DNA of 64,000 bases from CAKZSB01 sp964573105 (GCA_964573105.1 CAZNIS010000019.1:1-64000); one strand, 5' to 3'; shown: positions 16,854-25,906, counted from the stretch's first letter. A program made the numbers and translations. Notes: generated by a model not told the origin, from the sequence alone.

Positions 16854-17626
16854 TGATGAATGGATTGTACGATATCGAAGTGATTGCGCTGTGCCGCTTC
16901 AAACTCTATCACCTCAACCGCAGCCCGGGATAATTTGTCCGCCATCTGGCGGCTTTGTCGCTTGAATTCCGCCGTCTCGAATTGCCCCCAGCAGATGATC
17001 GCAGGGGTACGAGATTCCACTGGCAAAAGCAGCGGCGAGTTTCGGCGTGCCTCCGCTACATCCAACCCCAAAGCGTCATTCACAGGGGTGCCGATCAGAG
17101 GTTCGATGTCGTAGATACCCGATAACAACACCACCCCGGCAACAGGCGGTGATTGATTTCGCCAGCTACACATGGCACACAAATGAGCACCGGCGGAGCT
17201 GCCGGCCAGAAAAATGCGGTTGGCATCAATGCCGTGCGAGTCGGCGTGAGCAATCAGATAATCAATCGCCTTGCGACACTCGTCGACAATCTGCGACACG
17301 CTGGCCGCTGGTGCGAGGGTATAGTCAATCGCCGCATAGGCTATACCACGCGCAGCAAACTGATCGGCCGCAAAAAACGATTCGCGTTTCGACAACTCCT
17401 GCCAGTATCCACCGTGAACAAACACCAACAGCGGACACGCTGATTGATCAGGCAGAGCCAGATCGATGCTGTTGCCCGGCAATTCACCGTACCGCAAGGT
17501 TGTGATTCGCGTGCAGCGCGCACGCGCGCGAGCACTGGCCTCGATGTAAGTATCAATAAACGGTTGATAATCACCACCAATCGCCGAGCTGGGTGAATAC
17601 TCAAGCGTGCGCTCGCATACATCCAT
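16685..17626 (-). CDS. kynB: alpha/beta-hydrolase arylformamidase KynB, C-terminus altered by deletion
   Basis: An alpha/beta-hydrolase of the arylformamidase type that would convert N-formylkynurenine to kynurenine. The oxyanion-hole motif HGGYW and the nucleophile elbow GSSAGAH are present, with 'NHFDIV' supplying the catalytic His. After that His the frame runs into DNA that encodes kynA in another frame, so the normal last ~20 residues are replaced by about 55 foreign ones. The frame is open far upstream of 17626, but the region before it overlaps the flavoprotein gene ending at 17682; the ATG at 17626 (MDVCERTLEYSPSSAIGG) fits the family start. Activity is uncertain because the tail is abnormal. 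Confidence 0.8.
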   Translation of the reverse strand: MDVCERTLEYSPSSAIGGDYQPFIDTYIEASARARARCTRITTLRYGELPGNSIDLALPDQSACPLLVFVHGGYWQELSKRESFFAADQFAARGIAYAAIDYTLAPAASVSQIVDECRKAIDYLIAHADSHGIDANRIFLAGSSAGAHLCAMCSWRNQSPPVAGVVLLSGIYDIEPLIGTPVNDALGLDVAEARRNSPLLLPVESRTPAIICWGQFETAEFKRQSRQMADKLSRAAVEVIEFEAAQRNHFDIVQSIHQCWSETGRRLTNPTRRCVRRGAGFITIRWPTITNINWRRHWSRWMRRFQFIAGGIS

Positions 17627-17681
17627 GCTGCGCCACTGCAACTCGGCCGATGACGACGCACGTTTGACGATCAGGGCATCC

Positions 17682-19733
17682 TCAACTGAAGGTAATCTGA
17701 TCGCGCTTGTGCTCGCGAAGGGTCGAGCGTCCGGCGAGAATATCCCGCGCAGTCTGATGGCCAGACAATACTGCGGCCTGAATGATGCCCGGCACCAGGC
17801 AATCACCGGCGCGATACACGGGTTGATCGAATGACTGCTGCCCGATCTGCGATGGCTCCAGCCCCTCGACACAGTGCGGTGAGCGCGCACCTACCATCAC
17901 TAGCGCATCCATATCAAAACGCTGTTGCCGGCCGCTCAACTGATCGACAAATAGATTGCCATCCGCCAGCTTGAAATTGGGCCAAAGCTCGACATCAAGC
18001 GATACCAGCCGTTCAACAATTCGGGATTGATCAAGCGTGAAATCCGTCCAGGTGGCGATGGTTGGCAACGGTGTGACATAGCGCACTCGGTGCCCGTCCA
18101 TCGCCAGCCGTTCGGCTATAGCACTGGCGATATAAAAATGATCATCGTCATAGACCACAAGGCGTTCAGGCTGACCGGCCGCAAACAGCGTTTTCTGATC
18201 GAGATCGCGCAGGATGTCATCGGGTGTCAACACGCGCAGCGTTCCGGTATCAATCGCACGCGCGCAACTGGAGCCAACACCGTCGCTGCGCCAACGTGCA
18301 CCCGTAGCGAATGTGATGGTATCGGCACCGAATTCGCACGCCTCGGCAAGGGTTAAACGGCTCGAGAGAAAGAGCTCTGCCTTCGCTGCCTGGCGAATCT
18401 GATGCAATCGATAGTCACGCACGCGCAACCAGCTCGCAAGCCCCGGCAGGCGCGATTCACGCAACACTCGCCCGCCGACTTCCGCCTCTGCCTCGGCAAT
18501 GGTCACGCGCTGTCCGGCTTTTAGCAACGTCACCGCACACTCTAGCCCTGCCGGCCCTGCACCTACGATCAGATGCGAGCGCTCAGCACTGACCTCGACC
18601 GCTTCCGGGTGCCAGCCGCGTCGCCACTCTTCACTGATGGTCGGGTTCTGGGTGCAGCGCAGTGGCAAGCCGTAGCCGTCCATACTGACGCAGATATTGC
18701 AGCCAATACACTCGCGAATGCTCTCCACATTCGCGTGTTTGATCTTGTTCGGCAGATAAGGATCAGCGATCGATGGCCGCGCAGCACCGATCAAATCCAG
18801 ACGACCGTTTTTCACGAGTGACAGCATCGTATCCGGCGAGGTAAATCGACCCACGCCCACCACCGGCTTGGAAGTCAGCGACTTGACGAAATCGGTATAG
18901 GGCAATTGAAAGCCTTCATCGGAAAAGCGGGCGGTCTGACTATCGTTAGGCCAACCGGAAAGATTAACATCCCACAGGTCTGGCAGCTCGGCCAGCGCTT
19001 CCACCACGTCGCGTCCCTCACCATCGTGCCGCAAGCCGTTGGGTTTACCTGGCTCAGCAACACTAAAGCGCAATGCGACCGCGCGTGCGCCAGCGGCAAT
19101 TTCCAGGGTATCCTCAATCACCTCACGCAGCAGGCGCAGCCGATTCTCGAACGAACCTCCGTATTGATCACTGCGCTGATTGTTATCGATTGACAGGAAG
19201 TTGCTGAGCAGAGAGATATCGTGTGCGGCATAGACGTAGATGATGTCGTAGCCGGCCTCGACCGCACGCCGCGCCGCCGCTTTGTGATCCTCACGAAACG
19301 CTTTGATGTCGCGCAGCGACATCTCCATTGCCTGCACCGGCACTTCGGGCCGCAATACCGGCAATGCAGTCGGGCCAATCACCGGTGCGCCACTGGTGAT
19401 GTTGCGCGCGCGCATGCCGCCGTGACCAAGCTCGATCGCAGCGAGACTGCCGTGTTTTTTTATCGCCTCTACCTGTGCCGCATGACGGGGCACATCACTG
19501 TGGTCCCAGATGCGTTCCATCGGATGATTGGCCATATCGGTGTCGGCAGAGATCTCACTGATCTGCACCGACACCGTCCCCCAGCCACCCTCGGCCTTCA
19601 TGCCGCGCAACGCGATGGCCCCACTGGGCTGATTCCAGCCATGGCCGGTGGCGTGTGGCACTGCGTAGAATCGATTGGGCGCAGTCACCGGGCCAATGGG
19701 AACTGGTTCGAACAGCACGTCGTATCTGGACAT
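17682..19733 (-). CDS. trimethylamine-dehydrogenase-like flavoprotein (OYE + 4Fe-4S + NAD(P)-binding)
   Basis: A roughly 680-residue multidomain oxidoreductase: an OYE-type TIM barrel (to about 340), a 4Fe-4S site (CIGCNIC...C near 350-370), then a nucleotide-binding fold with 'IVGAGPAGLECAVTLL'. The family blocks 'NRFYAVPH', 'YGGSFENR', 'LIGAARPSIADPYLP' and 'EEWRRGWHPE' closely follow trimethylamine and dimethylamine dehydrogenase. The flavin-linking Cys (VPHC in TMADH) is Ala here (VPHATG), and the substrate-box Tyr region differs, so the flavin should be non-covalent and the substrate something other than trimethylamine. Start at 19733 (MSRYDVLFEP) is preferred over 19775. It ends 55 bases before kynB. 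Confidence 0.85.
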   Translation of the reverse strand: MSRYDVLFEPVPIGPVTAPNRFYAVPHATGHGWNQPSGAIALRGMKAEGGWGTVSVQISEISADTDMANHPMERIWDHSDVPRHAAQVEAIKKHGSLAAIELGHGGMRARNITSGAPVIGPTALPVLRPEVPVQAMEMSLRDIKAFREDHKAAARRAVEAGYDIIYVYAAHDISLLSNFLSIDNNQRSDQYGGSFENRLRLLREVIEDTLEIAAGARAVALRFSVAEPGKPNGLRHDGEGRDVVEALAELPDLWDVNLSGWPNDSQTARFSDEGFQLPYTDFVKSLTSKPVVGVGRFTSPDTMLSLVKNGRLDLIGAARPSIADPYLPNKIKHANVESIRECIGCNICVSMDGYGLPLRCTQNPTISEEWRRGWHPEAVEVSAERSHLIVGAGPAGLECAVTLLKAGQRVTIAEAEAEVGGRVLRESRLPGLASWLRVRDYRLHQIRQAAKAELFLSSRLTLAEACEFGADTITFATGARWRSDGVGSSCARAIDTGTLRVLTPDDILRDLDQKTLFAAGQPERLVVYDDDHFYIASAIAERLAMDGHRVRYVTPLPTIATWTDFTLDQSRIVERLVSLDVELWPNFKLADGNLFVDQLSGRQQRFDMDALVMVGARSPHCVEGLEPSQIGQQSFDQPVYRAGDCLVPGIIQAAVLSGHQTARDILAGRSTLREHKRDQITFS

Positions 19734-19826
19734 GAAGGCATGCCGACCCGCTATGGACAATCTGTTGTGTAACATCGTCCGGGCAACGGCGTCAACAATC
19801 GAGCTATCCTCGCGTGCAAGTTCAGC

Positions 19827-20951
19827 TCAACGCAGATCCAGCCACACCTGTGCGGCAATTCTTTCCTGTTCTTCCGGCAACGGATAAATACCGGGCGGCA
19901 GTGATTGCTCGAGCAGCATTGGCACCAGCATCAATAGTTCGGAAAACAGAAACTCGACAATCTCATCCGGCACACTGCTGCCGGTAAAGTTGACAGGAAA
20001 TCCACGATTGACCAAAAACAAGGTCCGGCCATCCTGCATAACGTACGCTTCGACGTGAAGATGAATCCGCTCAATCTGACGCACGCCGGCCCGCAGGTGC
20101 GGCAGATCAATTTCATGATCCTTTGATGCACCGCTGACCAGAAAGCAGCGATCGGGCAACGCGTCCAGCAACTCTGCGCACACAGATTGATGCCCACTGG
20201 CACCGACGACCACCGCAGGCACTAAGCCGCGCTCAGGTTTAGGGGGCACAGTGAATCCATCGACGGTCGCCTCCACCCGCGTCAGTATGTCACTGTCATG
20301 GACTGATACCTGCATGCCGCGTCGCTGCAAACTGACCGCGGCGCCGCGGCCAACCCAGCCATAGCCCAGCACCAGCGCCTGCCTGCCCACTACCGAATAG
20401 CCAAGCTCACGCAGAATCACATCGAGCGCGGTGACTACCGACTCTCCCACCATCTTGCCTTCGATTTGCTTGAGCCGCGTCTGTGCGCAATTGAGTTGCG
20501 GAATCAGCAGTTGTGGAAGTTGTTCGGCAACCCATACGCCCTGCTTGGTCACCTCGATTGCACCGGCGACCACGGCAACCCTGTCGCGGTATTGCCGGTG
20601 CAGACAATCAATCGCGTAGCCGCCGACTTCATGCAGCACCAGGCGTTGGCCGTGTTGTTCGCAGTGCGAAAGACACGCATCAAGCGCTCGGTTAACGGTA
20701 CCGGCCAGATCTGCATAATCTGGTGTTTCAACATGAATACCGGCCGCGCGCAACTGCTTAACGACCGCACCGTCGCCCGAGTAACCAATGCCAATCACAC
20801 AACGAATTGGCACAAAGCGGTGCATGATCAGCAGCAAGCGCATGGTATCCGGGTACAGATGCTGAACGACGAGCTGCACCGTATCCGGATAGGGCACAAG
20901 CCCGATCCGGCGTGCCGTTTCGGCCAGGTATTCGGGGTGAAACTGACTCAC
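19827..20951 (-). CDS. S-adenosylhomocysteine hydrolase-like protein
   Basis: A 374-residue protein with an NAD-binding domain like that of adenosylhomocysteinase: LGYGWVGRGAAVSL matches the GYGxVGxG loop and 'DSDILTRVEATVDGF' matches the following helix and strand. The N-terminal half is shorter and divergent. The catalytic Lys seems kept in 'RLKQIEGKMVGES', but the paired Asp of true hydrolases appears replaced. It starts with GTG nine bases after the methyltransferase stop. A role in removing SAH made by that methyltransferase, or a related dehydrogenase function, is plausible; canonical activity is not assured. Confidence 0.7.
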   Translation of the reverse strand: MSQFHPEYLAETARRIGLVPYPDTVQLVVQHLYPDTMRLLLIMHRFVPIRCVIGIGYSGDGAVVKQLRAAGIHVETPDYADLAGTVNRALDACLSHCEQHGQRLVLHEVGGYAIDCLHRQYRDRVAVVAGAIEVTKQGVWVAEQLPQLLIPQLNCAQTRLKQIEGKMVGESVVTALDVILRELGYSVVGRQALVLGYGWVGRGAAVSLQRRGMQVSVHDSDILTRVEATVDGFTVPPKPERGLVPAVVVGASGHQSVCAELLDALPDRCFLVSGASKDHEIDLPHLRAGVRQIERIHLHVEAYVMQDGRTLFLVNRGFPVNFTGSSVPDEIVEFLFSELLMLVPMLLEQSLPPGIYPLPEEQERIAAQVWLDLR

Positions 20952-20960
20952 CGAGGCAAA

Positions 20961-21896
20961 CTACTTTTCATCGAAACCAGTTTTAGGCGTCGCGACGATC
21001 AGGATATCGTTGGTAAAGGTATTTAACCACGGGACACGTCCAACGATACGAGACAGCCAGAGATCAACGGGCTTGAATGGCGGCCACTCAAAAAAGGTAC
21101 CACGCAGATAGTTGAACAGTCGTCCGAGGCGATTACCGGGTCGATAGCGCTTGCTCGCCATGGGAAGATAAGGCACCACCGACAACACGCCAAACCCTCG
21201 AACGCCCTCGATATCAAATTGGGTGGACACCAGTTCGCACCATTCGCGCTGGGTGAGCCGGATTTTGTGTTCGGGATAGTGAAGATGAGACAACTTGAAT
21301 CGGTCCAGCCGATACATCTGCGGCAATGTTAATATCAGACGCGCCTTTGGCGGACACAGCGCCCGCAATCTGGCGAGAATTTGTTCAAGCTGCCGGGGGT
21401 CTTCATGCAAATGCTCAAGCACGTCGAGCATAATCAACACATCGGGCTGCCACGGAAGTGCCGGCATTTGCTGATCAAGCGATAACAAATCGACTACGGC
21501 ATCGGGTTCAAAGCTGGATTCGTAATCGACACCGAAATAGTCAAACTGCAGTCCAATCGAGCGCAGATAACGCCGCGCCACCTGCAATCCGCAGCCAATA
21601 TCAAGCACCCGCAGAGCGTCACATTGAAGACGCTCTATTTCATTTTTGACACAATGAAATTTGACATAATTGAAAAGGTTTTGATCACTGGTTTCCGTCA
21701 GGCGTTTCACCAGGTAGGGTGAGCGGTCATGCGCATGCATATCAGTATCACGCGCAGTTCCTGACGAGCTGTCGAGCCCGAGTTCACTGTAGAGTTGTGC
21801 CGCCTCCTCGGGCGACAACGGCGTCAATTCACCAGCTCGCTTTGGCGTTGTATTCGAGGTATTTCCGTCTGTATCAGACGGTGAGGTCGGCGGCAT
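20961..21896 (-). CDS. class I SAM-dependent methyltransferase
   Basis: A Rossmann-type methyltransferase. Motif I is RVLDIGCGLQVARRYL, the acidic loop follows in 'YFGVDYESSF', and 'LIMLDVLEHLHEDP' is the usual post-motif II region. The C-terminal hydrophobic, basic stretch (RLFNYLRGTFFEWPPF) could bind a membrane surface. The frame is open from 21962, but AAGGAG seven bases before the ATG at 21896 (MPPTSPSDTD) makes that the likely start. It is paired with the SAH-hydrolase-like gene, consistent with SAH recycling, and lies downstream of a desaturase, so a lipid acceptor is a possibility. Confidence 0.82.
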   Translation of the reverse strand: MPPTSPSDTDGNTSNTTPKRAGELTPLSPEEAAQLYSELGLDSSSGTARDTDMHAHDRSPYLVKRLTETSDQNLFNYVKFHCVKNEIERLQCDALRVLDIGCGLQVARRYLRSIGLQFDYFGVDYESSFEPDAVVDLLSLDQQMPALPWQPDVLIMLDVLEHLHEDPRQLEQILARLRALCPPKARLILTLPQMYRLDRFKLSHLHYPEHKIRLTQREWCELVSTQFDIEGVRGFGVLSVVPYLPMASKRYRPGNRLGRLFNYLRGTFFEWPPFKPVDLWLSRIVGRVPWLNTFTNDILIVATPKTGFDEK

Positions 21897-22146
21897 TGGA
21901 ACACTCCTTGAAACTTCTGGGTTAGCGGAAACGCAGCTTGGCGGATACTCTTTCGCCAGCATCTACTCAGGCAATTCCTGTTACCCGACGCCGCCATCCT
22001 CGCAGATGTGACAACGCTAAACTACCTCCCATAAATGACCGATTCTTATCCGGCTATTTCAAATCAATCTCTGATATAAGCACCCCGTACAGCTTTCAAA
22101 ATTGTATTTTCAACTACCACAACAACGAGAGCACTGCTGCCTTTTT

Positions 22147-23010
22147 TCACAGCAGGGTTCTGGCATACGACCTGGTGAAAGAAAGATAACCACTCGACGT
22201 TTGCTGCAGATGCTGCTTAACCAGCTTATGCAAATTCGGCAACTGATGAAACGGCACGCCTGGAAGCAGGTGATGTTCGATGTGGTACGGCATATTCCAG
22301 GTGAAGAACAACACCAGTCGCTGCGTACGCACTGTGCGCGTATTGATAAACTTGTTTTCCACCATCGGGCACAACCCGTGCTCCGCCAGGTGATACAACT
22401 TCAAAAAGGGAAAGCCCAACAACAGCGGCACAAACCAAACCCAAAACAGGATCGGAATGGACATCACGGCCAACGCCACGACGATGACGTACAGCGCCAA
22501 CATTACCCGCGCCTCGGTACGCAGACGCATTCGCGCCGATTCAGGCACGTAGTCGTCCGTTATATCGGCAAACGCATTGCGGCTCAGCAGCCTGAGCTTG
22601 TCGATCGAGTAACGGATGGCAACAACAAAGGCAACATACTCGGCCCTGGTTTTGGGCTTTGAAACACCAACCAGCTCAGGGTCCCGCTGTGGATCGTTGG
22701 TGTAGCGATGATGTGCATAGTGAAAGTATCGAAACCACAGAAACGGCTGAACGATTATAAATCCACTTATCCACCCCACCCACTCATTCAACCATTCGGT
22801 GCGAAACGGCGTTTTATGCGTACATTCGTGTTGCAGATTGAATAAAAACGCCATCACAATTCCCTGCAGCAACAGCAGCAACGGCCAGCCTGGTACTTTT
22901 AGTGCGATCAGCGAGCCCAACAATAATATCACCGCCACATGGCCGAACAATCTCGCCAGTCCAGCGGCATTGCTTCGTTGTTGCAGTTGCTGTCTCTGCG
23001 CGGCAGGCAT
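22147..23010 (-). CDS. membrane fatty acid desaturase
   Basis: A 287-residue integral membrane diiron desaturase. The three histidine boxes are present: HECTH, HYAHH and HIEHH, spaced as in acyl-lipid desaturases, with hydrophobic segments between them. It is related to the branch that includes beta-carotene hydroxylase-like and lipid desaturases. The ATG at 23010 gives a normal but short N-terminus. In the same frame, codons continue open back to the DUF2867 stop (23080) without an ATG, GTG or TTG, and read like protein (LPRLADGRCRLDHKAYLAT), so the true start may be non-standard or a frameshift may have removed it. Confidence 0.85.
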   Translation of the reverse strand: MPAAQRQQLQQRSNAAGLARLFGHVAVILLLGSLIALKVPGWPLLLLLQGIVMAFLFNLQHECTHKTPFRTEWLNEWVGWISGFIIVQPFLWFRYFHYAHHRYTNDPQRDPELVGVSKPKTRAEYVAFVVAIRYSIDKLRLLSRNAFADITDDYVPESARMRLRTEARVMLALYVIVVALAVMSIPILFWVWFVPLLLGFPFLKLYHLAEHGLCPMVENKFINTRTVRTQRLVLFFTWNMPYHIEHHLLPGVPFHQLPNLHKLVKQHLQQTSSGYLSFTRSYARTLL

Positions 23011-23079
23011 CGTGGCCAGATAAGCCTTATGGTCCAGACGACACCTCCCATCGGCAAGACGCGGCAGTGACCACTGACA

Positions 23080-23544
23080 TCAGCCAGCCACCGATGCCAC
23101 GCGCGCCAGAGCATCGCGCGCAATCAGGATGTGAAACGGCATGATCAGGCGCAAGTAAAACCGGCCACCGCAATGGTGGGTATGTACCCAGGTGCCCAGA
23201 TAGATGCGCCCGCCCACAGACATGACTGACACCCTGAAATCCAGATGCTTGTCGTCAAAACCGGCGATTAGCTCTTGTTCGGTTTCCATTTCGACCGGAA
23301 ACGGCCCTAGTTTGTCGGCCGCATCAGGCCCATCGTTGGATAACCCAAAAGGTGCTGTCACCAGACGCCGAATCTGCAACAACAGGCGCGTCCAGGCGGG
23401 GAATGTAGTGATCACTTCGGCAGCGCGGCGCACAGGCATATCTGACACCACGCTGTAGCTGTCTAGGAAATCCGTCGCGGCGCGGCGCTTGTGCAACTGA
23501 CTCTGCGCCGGGTGTTGAACTGCCGATACGATACCAGCGTGCAT
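23080..23544 (-). CDS. DUF2867 family protein
   Basis: A 154-residue soluble protein matching DUF2867: an N-terminal 'FLDSYSVVSD' block, 'FPAWTRLLLQIRRLV', 'GPFPV', and the hallmark 'GFDDKHLDFRVSV' followed by 'HHCGGRFYLRLIMPFH'. The fold resembles small-ligand binding domains such as START/PYP, and its function is unknown. It overlaps or abuts the desaturase region, which starts about 70 bases later, and may be co-transcribed. DUF2867 genes often sit near lipid-modifying or NAD(P)-dependent reductase genes, which fits this neighbourhood. Confidence 0.8.
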   Translation of the reverse strand: MHAGIVSAVQHPAQSQLHKRRAATDFLDSYSVVSDMPVRRAAEVITTFPAWTRLLLQIRRLVTAPFGLSNDGPDAADKLGPFPVEMETEQELIAGFDDKHLDFRVSVMSVGGRIYLGTWVHTHHCGGRFYLRLIMPFHILIARDALARVASVAG

Positions 23545-23649
23545 GGACCAAAGACCGTTGGCGGGGATACCCCATTTTAACGCGATGACGCTGCACCGGG
23601 TGAATGATGTGCGTTACACTTGCCGCTCCCAACCACGGAAAAATCGTCT

Positions 23650-24027
23650 ATGTTTAGTCACGTCATGCTGGGTGTTGCGGACATGCAGGCATCAAAAGAA
23701 TTCTACGACGCTACCCTCGGCGCGCTCGGTCACGATCCCGGTGTCATGGACGATAAAGGCCGCTGTATCTACCGCACTAAATATGGCGTGTTCCTGCTGA
23801 CTCACCCGATCGATGGCGAGCCCGCCTGCGGCGCCAATGGCGGAACCGTCGGATTCGCCGCAAAAGATGCTGCCGCAGCAGACGCATGGCACGCCGCCGG
23901 CGTGGCCAGTGGCGGCACCGCAATTGAAGATCCGCCGGGTATGCGCGGTGGCCCCAATGGCCTGTACCTGGCCTATCTGCGTGACCCGGCCGGCAACAAA
24001 ATCTGCGCACTGCACAGACCCGGCTAA
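23650..24027 (+). CDS. VOC (glyoxalase/bleomycin-resistance) family protein
   Basis: A 125-residue vicinal-oxygen-chelate protein: 'MFSHVMLGVADMQASKEFYDATL' opens the first beta-alpha-beta-beta-beta module, and 'LYLAYLRDPAGNKICAL' ends the second, with the usual metal-binding His and Glu positions partly visible. Proteins of this size often act in ring or C-C bond chemistry, antibiotic resistance or glutathione reactions; the substrate is not predictable. The ATG at 23650 is preferred over an upstream TTG. Confidence 0.85.
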   Translation: MFSHVMLGVADMQASKEFYDATLGALGHDPGVMDDKGRCIYRTKYGVFLLTHPIDGEPACGANGGTVGFAAKDAAAADAWHAAGVASGGTAIEDPPGMRGGPNGLYLAYLRDPAGNKICALHRPG

Positions 24028-24036
24028 CGCAACGCG

Positions 24037-24065
24037 TGGTCCCGGCCGATCAATCGCCGGGACCA
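24037..24065 (+). terminator. hairpin after VOC gene
   Basis: TGGTCCCGGC pairs perfectly with GCCGGGACCA across a nine-base loop, directly after the VOC gene stop at 24027. There is no U-run after it, so it may be a Rho-independent-like terminator of modest strength or a transcript-stabilising hairpin. Confidence 0.5.
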
Positions 24066-24240
24066 ACAAGCGGATCACTCACGACATCCACTCCCGACGC
24101 AAACACTACTCACGCAAATCAGGTGTTGGTGTCAGCAGTTATCCTACAAGCCTGTTAACTGACTAGGTTTCTCACAGATACATGCATAGCCACCACTATC
24201 CTTTTGAGCCATCCGGCGCCGCAAGCACGGCCGTAGATCG

Positions 24241-25608
24241 GTGAGTACGCGGGTACTGATACCTTCCGGCGTGCTCGGACTGGGCTTCTCTGACCAGGCG
24301 CTTGCCAATGGCGTGGCAGCCCAGCCCGACATCATCGCCATCGACGGCGGTTCAACCGACAGTGGCCCATGGTATCTCGGCACTGGCCGTTCAAAATATT
24401 CACCCGCAGTGTGCAAGGCCGAGTGGCGCAAGCTGATGCAGGCGCGCGCGACGCTCAACGTGCCGCTGGTGATAGGCTCTTGCGGTACCTGCGGCGTCGA
24501 TGACATGGTCGACTGGATGGCGCAGGTCACGCGTGAGATCGCCGCCGAAACCGGCCAATCAGTCAAAATTGCCAAGCTCTATTCCAGCCAAACTGCCGAG
24601 TTTGTCACCGAGCGCATGAACAGCGGCAACTGGCGCGCTCTGCAACCGGAATTGCCGCTGGACTCAAACACTGTACAGACAGCCAGCAATATTGTGGCAC
24701 TGGCGGGTATTGAACAAATTCAACTTGCCCTGCAGTCCGGTGCCGACATCATCCTGGCCGGCCGCGCTACCGACACCGCAAGCATCGCGGCACTGCCTGT
24801 CGCCAACGGTGAGAACATCGCCGCAGCCTGGCACGGCGCAAAGGTAGCAGAGTGCGGCGCGCTGTGCAGCACGCATCCCACCAGCGGAGTAGTGCTGCTG
24901 GATGTCGACCAAACAGGCTTTACCATCACACCGATGGAACCTGGCGCACGCTGCACGCCGCACACGGTCTCCGCGCATATGCTGTACGAAAACGCCGATC
25001 CCTTTCTGCTACACGAGCCCGGCGGCACCCTCGATGTCACCGAAGCCACCTACGAGGCGATTGACGACACCTCGGTACGGGTCCAGGGTTCACACTGGAT
25101 TCAGGCAGAGCAGTACACGGTAAAACTGGAAGCTGCGCGATCGGCTGGATTTCAAACTACCCTGCTGGCACTGCTTCGCGATCGTCACTACGTTGAAAAC
25201 GTATCGCGCTGGACTGCACGACTTGAAGATTTTCTTATCGAACTTATTCGCGAACGGCTGGCACTGGACACCGCCCGCTATGATCTGGACTTTCGACACA
25301 TCGGTGTCGATGCGACACTGGGCACACTGGAAAACCGCGATGCCGCACCGGTGGAGGTGGGCGTTCTGCTGACCGTGACTGCCGACACTGCCGAGCAATC
25401 GATGGAGATCGCACGCTTGTGCAATCCGCACATGCTTCACTATCCACTGACTGATAACGAAGAACTACCCACATTCGCCTTTCCCTACTCACCAGTAGAG
25501 ACGGCGCGCGGTGAGCTGTTTGAATTCTTCGTCAATCATGTGATGCAACTGGACGATCCAATGCAGGCGTTCCGACTGGAGACGGAGATTATTGATGCGA
25601 CTGGTTGA
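24241..25608 (+). CDS. AtuA-like protein (DUF1446)
   Basis: A 455-residue AtuA/DUF1446 protein. It has the family blocks 'DIIAIDGGSTDSGPWYLG', 'VIGSCGTCGVDD' and 'GADIILAGRATDTAS', and the C-terminal 'FPYSPVETARGELFEFF'. The family is named for acyclic terpene utilisation, but members occur in many carboxylate-degradation contexts and may hydrolyse or hydrate activated acids. It starts with GTG and is followed by its usual small partner DUF4387, with which it overlaps by 14 bases, so the two are probably a complex or translationally coupled unit. Confidence 0.85.
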   Translation: MSTRVLIPSGVLGLGFSDQALANGVAAQPDIIAIDGGSTDSGPWYLGTGRSKYSPAVCKAEWRKLMQARATLNVPLVIGSCGTCGVDDMVDWMAQVTREIAAETGQSVKIAKLYSSQTAEFVTERMNSGNWRALQPELPLDSNTVQTASNIVALAGIEQIQLALQSGADIILAGRATDTASIAALPVANGENIAAAWHGAKVAECGALCSTHPTSGVVLLDVDQTGFTITPMEPGARCTPHTVSAHMLYENADPFLLHEPGGTLDVTEATYEAIDDTSVRVQGSHWIQAEQYTVKLEAARSAGFQTTLLALLRDRHYVENVSRWTARLEDFLIELIRERLALDTARYDLDFRHIGVDATLGTLENRDAAPVEVGVLLTVTADTAEQSMEIARLCNPHMLHYPLTDNEELPTFAFPYSPVETARGELFEFFVNHVMQLDDPMQAFRLETEIIDATG

Positions 25609-25894
25609 CATGGCCGAGCGCGTGCGCTCCAAGAACGCCGGACCGTTCTGGGTCAGCATTGATGTCTTCTGTGGCGATGCCGATCGCTTTGCCACCATTT
25701 CAGCTTCACTCGATCGAGGCACTGTCGCGGCACTTTATCGCATCGCAGATGCCGATCTGCTGCGTTTTGAAATACCGTCTTTGAACGTACTGAAATTCAG
25801 CTTCCCCCGCCCGGTGGTGCAAGGCGATCGGCGCGATCGCGACATGCACGGTGCTCAGTATTGCGTATTGCTTGGCGAACACGACATTCAATAG
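25595..25894 (+). CDS. DUF4387 family protein
   Basis: A ~99-residue protein of the DUF4387 family, typically encoded just after AtuA/DUF1446. It contains the diagnostic RSKNAGPFWVSID start region and ends with 'GDRRDRDMHGAQYC', the conserved RD-x-x-GAQ segment. The open frame begins with TTG at 25592; the ATG at 25595 is taken. It may be a subunit of the AtuA-like enzyme rather than a separate catalyst. Overlap with the preceding gene supports co-translation. Confidence 0.85.
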   Translation: MRLVDMAERVRSKNAGPFWVSIDVFCGDADRFATISASLDRGTVAALYRIADADLLRFEIPSLNVLKFSFPRPVVQGDRRDRDMHGAQYCVLLGEHDIQ

Positions 25895-25906
25895 CTAGCG
25901 GCATAG

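Noticed and set aside
17627..17890. Long N-terminal extension of the kynB frame
   Set aside because: It overlaps the 3' end of the flavoprotein gene on the same strand and resembles no arylformamidase N-terminus.
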